NCBI GenBank assembly: GCA_910587325.1
Contig: CAJUKB010000028.1
Span: 1 to 16,313, forward strand
Direction of reading: 5' to 3'
DNA: 16,313 nt
From: an uncultured Bacilli bacterium
Lineage (GTDB): Bacteria; Bacillota_I; Bacilli_A; RF39; UBA660
The notes beneath the pieces were generated by a model. The model did not search any database. It was not told where the DNA came from and saw nothing but the letters and a program-made list of their open reading frames with translations. Position numbers and translations under genes: made by a program. Position 1 is the stretch's first letter, and each line of letters opens with the position of its first letter. This document shows, piece after piece, positions 13,853 to 16,313 of this stretch.

Positions 13853-14785
13853 CTATTTTGTAAATTTCATATCTCTGTATTCTAAAGCTTTGTCGTTATA
13901 TTTTAAGGTAATACTACTAGAACTTGTTGAAGTATAACGAGAATAATAGTAACTATATTCATATTCATAATTTAGTTTTAACTCTTTATCATTGCTATCG
14001 TAATTCCAATTACAATCTGTAACATTGTCTACTAAACCTTCAATAGAGCAACTTCCGTTTTTGTTTAAAACGATTTTGTTATTTTCATAAGTATAAGTTC
14101 CAGCAAGTTTTCTTTCGCCATTAAAAGTATAAGTAAAGAATCTTACAATACCTAGTAAAACAATAATAATAGCAAGTGCCATTCCAACGTATGCTACATA
14201 TTTGTACATATTTTGCGTCACAATATTTCTATTTTCGTATTCATTTTCAACATGCTCTTTATCTGTTGTCATTAATTCATTTAAAGCATCTTTAAATTCT
14301 TGATTATTCCATGTTGCAAAAAACATTGGAAATTTATGGTATTGATGAATAATGATTGTTCTGAAAATCCAAAATACATTGATTGTAGAAACTCCTGTAA
14401 TTTTATTTAATGGAATACTTGTTTCACTTCTTTTAAATGGAATGTAATGCTCTTTATACACTTCATTCTTTGTTAAACAAAGCATTGTTTTCGCTGCACA
14501 TTTGTAGAACCAATTTAAAAACAAATACAAAACAAATAAAACGATTAAAAATAGAATCTCACGTCCTACTCTAGCCCAAAATCCATAGTTTAGGCTTCCA
14601 ATAGAACCATTAAAAATACTAAATGTACCAATTAGAAAACATAAACCTAAAATAACTAAATAAATTTTGTCTAGAACTGAAATAAATAGCACTCTTGAAG
14701 TAACAATTGACTTTTGGTTCTTTTCTTCAGTTTTTACTTGTCCTTTCTTTTCTGCTTTTTCTTTTTTAACACTCTCTTTTTTCAT
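13853..14785 (-). CDS. Membrane protein with PH-like and lipocalin-like domains
   Basis: A 310-residue protein of no named family. A very basic, lysine-rich N-terminus (about 1-25) is followed by two hydrophobic segments (about 38-60 and 73-92). A region that resembles the bacterial PH-like (bPH) domain covers about 95-170, with LTKNEVYKE, SIPLNKITGVS and NQEFKDALNEL in order. A third membrane helix lies near 195-216, and the C-terminal part (about 228-308) begins LAGTYTYENNKIVLNKNG, like small lipocalin-type beta-barrel domains. It is rich in Tyr and Ser near 280-295. The likely topology puts the PH-like domain in the cytoplasm and the barrel outside. Function unknown. The promoter is strong (14834-14862), but the best ribosome binding site is 32 bases from this ATG, behind a hairpin; GTGAG lies five bases ahead. 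Confidence 0.75.
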   Translation of the reverse strand: MKKESVKKEKAEKKGQVKTEEKNQKSIVTSRVLFISVLDKIYLVILGLCFLIGTFSIFNGSIGSLNYGFWARVGREILFLIVLFVLYLFLNWFYKCAAKTMLCLTKNEVYKEHYIPFKRSETSIPLNKITGVSTINVFWIFRTIIIHQYHKFPMFFATWNNQEFKDALNELMTTDKEHVENEYENRNIVTQNMYKYVAYVGMALAIIIVLLGIVRFFTYTFNGERKLAGTYTYENNKIVLNKNGSCSIEGLVDNVTDCNWNYDSNDKELKLNYEYEYSYYYSRYTSTSSSSITLKYNDKALEYRDMKFTK

Positions 14786-14791
14786 ATAAAC

Positions 14792-14824
14792 TCACATAAT
14801 ACTTTTAAAAAGTATTTCCTCCTT
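14792..14824 (-). promoter_or_regulatory. Displaced Shine-Dalgarno, hairpin and AUG-UGA start-stop
   Basis: On the minus strand AAGGAGG (14824-14818) is followed by a 9-bp inverted repeat (AATACTTTT/AAAAGTATT, 14816-14798), then ATG TGA at 14797-14792, in frame with the gene's ATG at 14785. If the hairpin folds, the Shine-Dalgarno is brought close to the start-stop AUG-UGA, from which ribosomes could reinitiate at the real start. This is a possible translational control element. Confidence 0.4.
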
Positions 14825-14833
14825 CTGATTGCT

Positions 14834-14862
14834 ATTTTAATTTTCTTGTAAGATTTTGTCAA
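14834..14862 (-). promoter_or_regulatory. Strong sigma-A promoter of the PH-domain gene
   Basis: Perfect TTGACA (-35, 14862-14857), 17-bp spacer, then TAAAAT (-10, 14839-14834) on the minus strand. This is the best promoter match in the window. It lies between the terminator at 14882-14907 and the leader hairpin. Confidence 0.85.
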
Positions 14863-14881
14863 TATTTGGAATATTCTTCAG

Positions 14882-14907
14882 AAAAAAAATTTGATATTTC
14901 TATCAAA
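14882..14907 (-). terminator. Rho-independent terminator of a truncated gene
   Basis: TTTGATA (14907-14901) and TATCAAA (14896-14890) pair perfectly around a GAAA tetraloop on the minus strand; a run of U follows to 14882. It is 10 bases past the stop of the gene fragment at 14918-15031, so the fragment kept its native terminator. Confidence 0.8.
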
Positions 14908-14917
14908 GTTTATACTT

Positions 14918-15031
14918 TTATCTATGTATTTCAGGATTTTCTAATTCTGAATCGCTTTTAGATTTTAAAATAGAATCAAATAAATATCTTAGTTTATTAT
15001 AATCTAAAAAAGCATCGGCCTTTACAAAACT
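14918..15031 (-). pseudogene. C-terminal remnant of an unrecognised gene
   Basis: About 37 codons on the minus strand ending at the stop 14918-14920. The sequence looks like genuine protein (FVKADAFLDYNKLRYLF, then SILKSKSDSELENPEIHR) and is followed by a proper terminator. Upstream it runs into the antisense of the serine recombinase fragment, so the junction is at about 15030-15036 and the rest of the gene is gone. The family is not recognised. It may be a chromosomal gene cut by the recombinase-bearing element, or a gene of that element. Confidence 0.5.
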
Positions 15032-15871
15032 GATATCTCTCGTGAACTATGGGATAAATGTCAAGAAATACTAGCTATTAGAAGTAAGATAATTAAACTA
15101 GATGGGAATAGAGATAAGTTTAGTAGGAAATATCCATTTAGTAGTAAAATCTTTTGTGGAATATGTGGAGAACGATTTATTAGACGTTCTTACAAAATCA
15201 GAAGTAATGGTAAAGAAGTTGCCTATTGGATATGTAGAAGTCATAGAAATAAAATTGAGTGTTCAAATTTAATCCATTACAAACAAGAAGAACTAGAAGA
15301 TATATTTGTAATTGCTTATAACAAACTATTTCAAGATAGTGATAAATATATCAATTCATTTATGAAAAAAGTAAATGAAGTCATCAATGGAAATCAAGAT
15401 TACAATAACCAAAAGAAGATACAAGATGAAATCATTAAACTAGAAAATAAGTTATCTAATTTGATTGATTTACAACTTGATGGCTCTATTTCAAAAGAGA
15501 TACTGAATCAAAAAAATCAAGAAATTTCCAATAAGATTAAAGAATATGAACAACAACTAAAAGATACTGAAAATGTAGAAATTACTAGAAAGCAGAAGTT
15601 AGAGCAAATTAATAAAATTTCTAATACTTTAAAACAATATAAAGGTCTTACAAAATTTAATGAAGAAGTTTTTAATAGTATGGTTGATAAAATCATTATT
15701 GGCGAAAAGTCAGAAAATGGAGATGAAGATTTTTACAAGATTAAATTCATTTTAAAAACTGGAGAGTTAATCAACGAAAATCTACCTAATGGAAAACTAG
15801 ATATTGGCACTAACTTTGGTAAATATGGCTTTACAATTACAAAGCAAGAACTTGAAGAAAAAGAAGATAAT

Positions 15872-15900
15872 GTGTCTGCCTATGTATTACAACGGCACAC
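15872..15900. repeat. Imperfect inverted repeat; possible attachment site
   Basis: GTGTCTGCC (15872-15880) and GGCACAC (15894-15900) are inverted repeats apart from a two-base bulge, around a 13-bp centre. It lies exactly where the recombinase C-terminus on the plus strand meets the recombinase N-terminus on the minus strand. Large serine recombinases act on short imperfect palindromes, so this could be a recombined att site; this is inference. Confidence 0.35.
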
Positions 15901-15931
15901 GACAATAGATTGCTGCATTCTTTTTATTCAA
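15887..15931 (-). pseudogene. Serine recombinase N-terminus (12 residues) on the minus strand
   Basis: From a TTG start at 15931, preceded by AAGGAGGAG eight bases ahead, the frame reads MNKKNAAIYCRV and then PL and a stop. MxKKxAAIYCRVS is the standard opening of large serine recombinases, ending at the strand that leads to the active serine. Homology breaks exactly after CRV, at about 15895, next to the inverted repeat. This is a beheaded gene start with its translation signal intact, in opposite orientation to the recombinase C-terminal half. Confidence 0.65.
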
Positions 15932-16046
15932 TATTTACTCCTCCTTTTCAAGAATTTAAGCATTTTACCATATTTTACTACTTACATTTTAAATAACAAT
16001 AAACTAAATCGGTTGAATTTCGTTTTTTTTCGTATTCAATTTGTAT

Positions 16047-16277
16047 TTAAAAAGTACACTTGATAAAATGTTCTAATTCTTTCAAAGGAATAGACTTACT
16101 TAAATCATTAATATAGACATCTTCACACTCATTAAAGAAAAGATATGTTGTTCCTTTTATTTCAAGAGTGTGAGGCTCTATATATGCAATATTAGTATTG
16201 CTTAAACTAATAATATTCCCATTTTCTAACTTTGCTTTAATATTATTAAAATTAAGTAAATTAACGGGTTGTGCTAG
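16047..16277 (-). pseudogene. Fragment of an unrecognised protein gene
   Basis: An open stretch of 76 codons on the minus strand with no ATG, GTG or convincing TTG start. It ends just before the recombinase readthrough region. The sequence looks coding (KAKLENGNIISLSNTNIAYI, later GTTYLFFNECEDVYIND and ending EHFIKCTF). The frame continues upstream across one TAA (16280-16278) to the window edge, so it may be an inactivated gene or the C-terminal part of one. The family is not recognised. Confidence 0.4.
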
Positions 16278-16313
16278 TTAAATTATAAAAATAGAAAAAT
16301 CATTCAAAAAATG

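Larger units (their letters stand above)
15032..16063 (+). pseudogene. Large serine recombinase, C-terminal half only
   Basis: The only sizeable plus-strand gene, in frame from about 15032. It opens in the middle of the recombinase domain (ISRELWDKCQEILA), then shows the zinc beta-ribbon (FCGICGERF, 15164-15190, and YWICRSHRNKIECSN, 15224-15268) and a long coiled coil (about 15390-15640). A C-terminal region ending near TITKQELEEKEDN follows. The catalytic resolvase domain with its active serine is absent and there is no start, so it cannot recombine DNA. From about 15872 the frame runs through the antisense of another recombinase start into hydrophobic low-complexity sequence (up to 16063), so the original C-terminus is probably near 15872-15900. 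An ATG at 15362 exists inside the gene but is not a credible start. Confidence 0.8.

Noticed and set aside
15362..16063. Recombinase read as a complete 233-residue gene from the ATG at 15362
   Set aside because: The frame extends upstream with clear zinc-ribbon and recombinase sequence, and the ATG lies inside a conserved helix without a ribosome binding site. It is a fragment.

Overview
The window is 16.3 kb of very AT-rich DNA, about 70% A+T by eye. Nearly all genes lie on the minus strand, tightly packed and often overlapping by 4-17 bases. UGA is a stop: Trp is UGG throughout, and a full RF2 gene with its own UGA-dependent frameshift is present. Standard code, low GC and Bacillus-like gene order (parA-parB-DUF951-ychF, tilS-ftsH) point to an uncultured low-GC Firmicutes/Bacilli bacterium, perhaps a gut lineage near the RF39/Erysipelotrichia type, and not a Mycoplasma. 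That placement is inference from content and composition.

The minus strand is described here in its direction of transcription, from right to left. Positions 14.9-16.3 kb are a scrapyard: the C-terminal half of a large serine recombinase (plus strand), a 12-residue recombinase N-terminus in opposite orientation, and two fragments of unrecognised minus-strand genes. From 14.86 to 13.8 kb lies one gene with a perfect -35 box, encoding a membrane protein with a bacterial PH-like domain and a lipocalin-like tail. From 13.77 to 11.8 kb is prfB, with the classical +1 frameshift, overlapping a YitT-family membrane protein gene and followed by a run of hairpins ending in a terminator. From 11.6 to 10.6 kb is a transglutaminase-like gene split between two frames exactly at a canonical -1 slippery heptamer. 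From 10.54 to 7.16 kb is a tilS-ftsH operon with a recognisable promoter and terminator; FtsH carries an unusual C-terminal Rho_N-like motif.

Positions 7.16-6.19 kb hold the most unusual region. Four direct repeats at exactly 21-bp spacing sit upstream of an extended -10 promoter. Downstream are a 23-residue hydrophobic peptide with a strong ribosome binding site, a second short frame, and a 159-residue protein of unknown family. The same stretch also contains terminator-like hairpins facing the plus strand.

From 6.18 to 0.06 kb is the chromosome-partition operon: parA, parB, an MscS channel, a DUF951 protein, an AbgT-type transporter and the ATPase gene ychF, linked by overlaps or minimal gaps, followed by a BI-1 family membrane protein gene and a terminator. 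No tRNA, rRNA, CRISPR array or consensus parS was seen.
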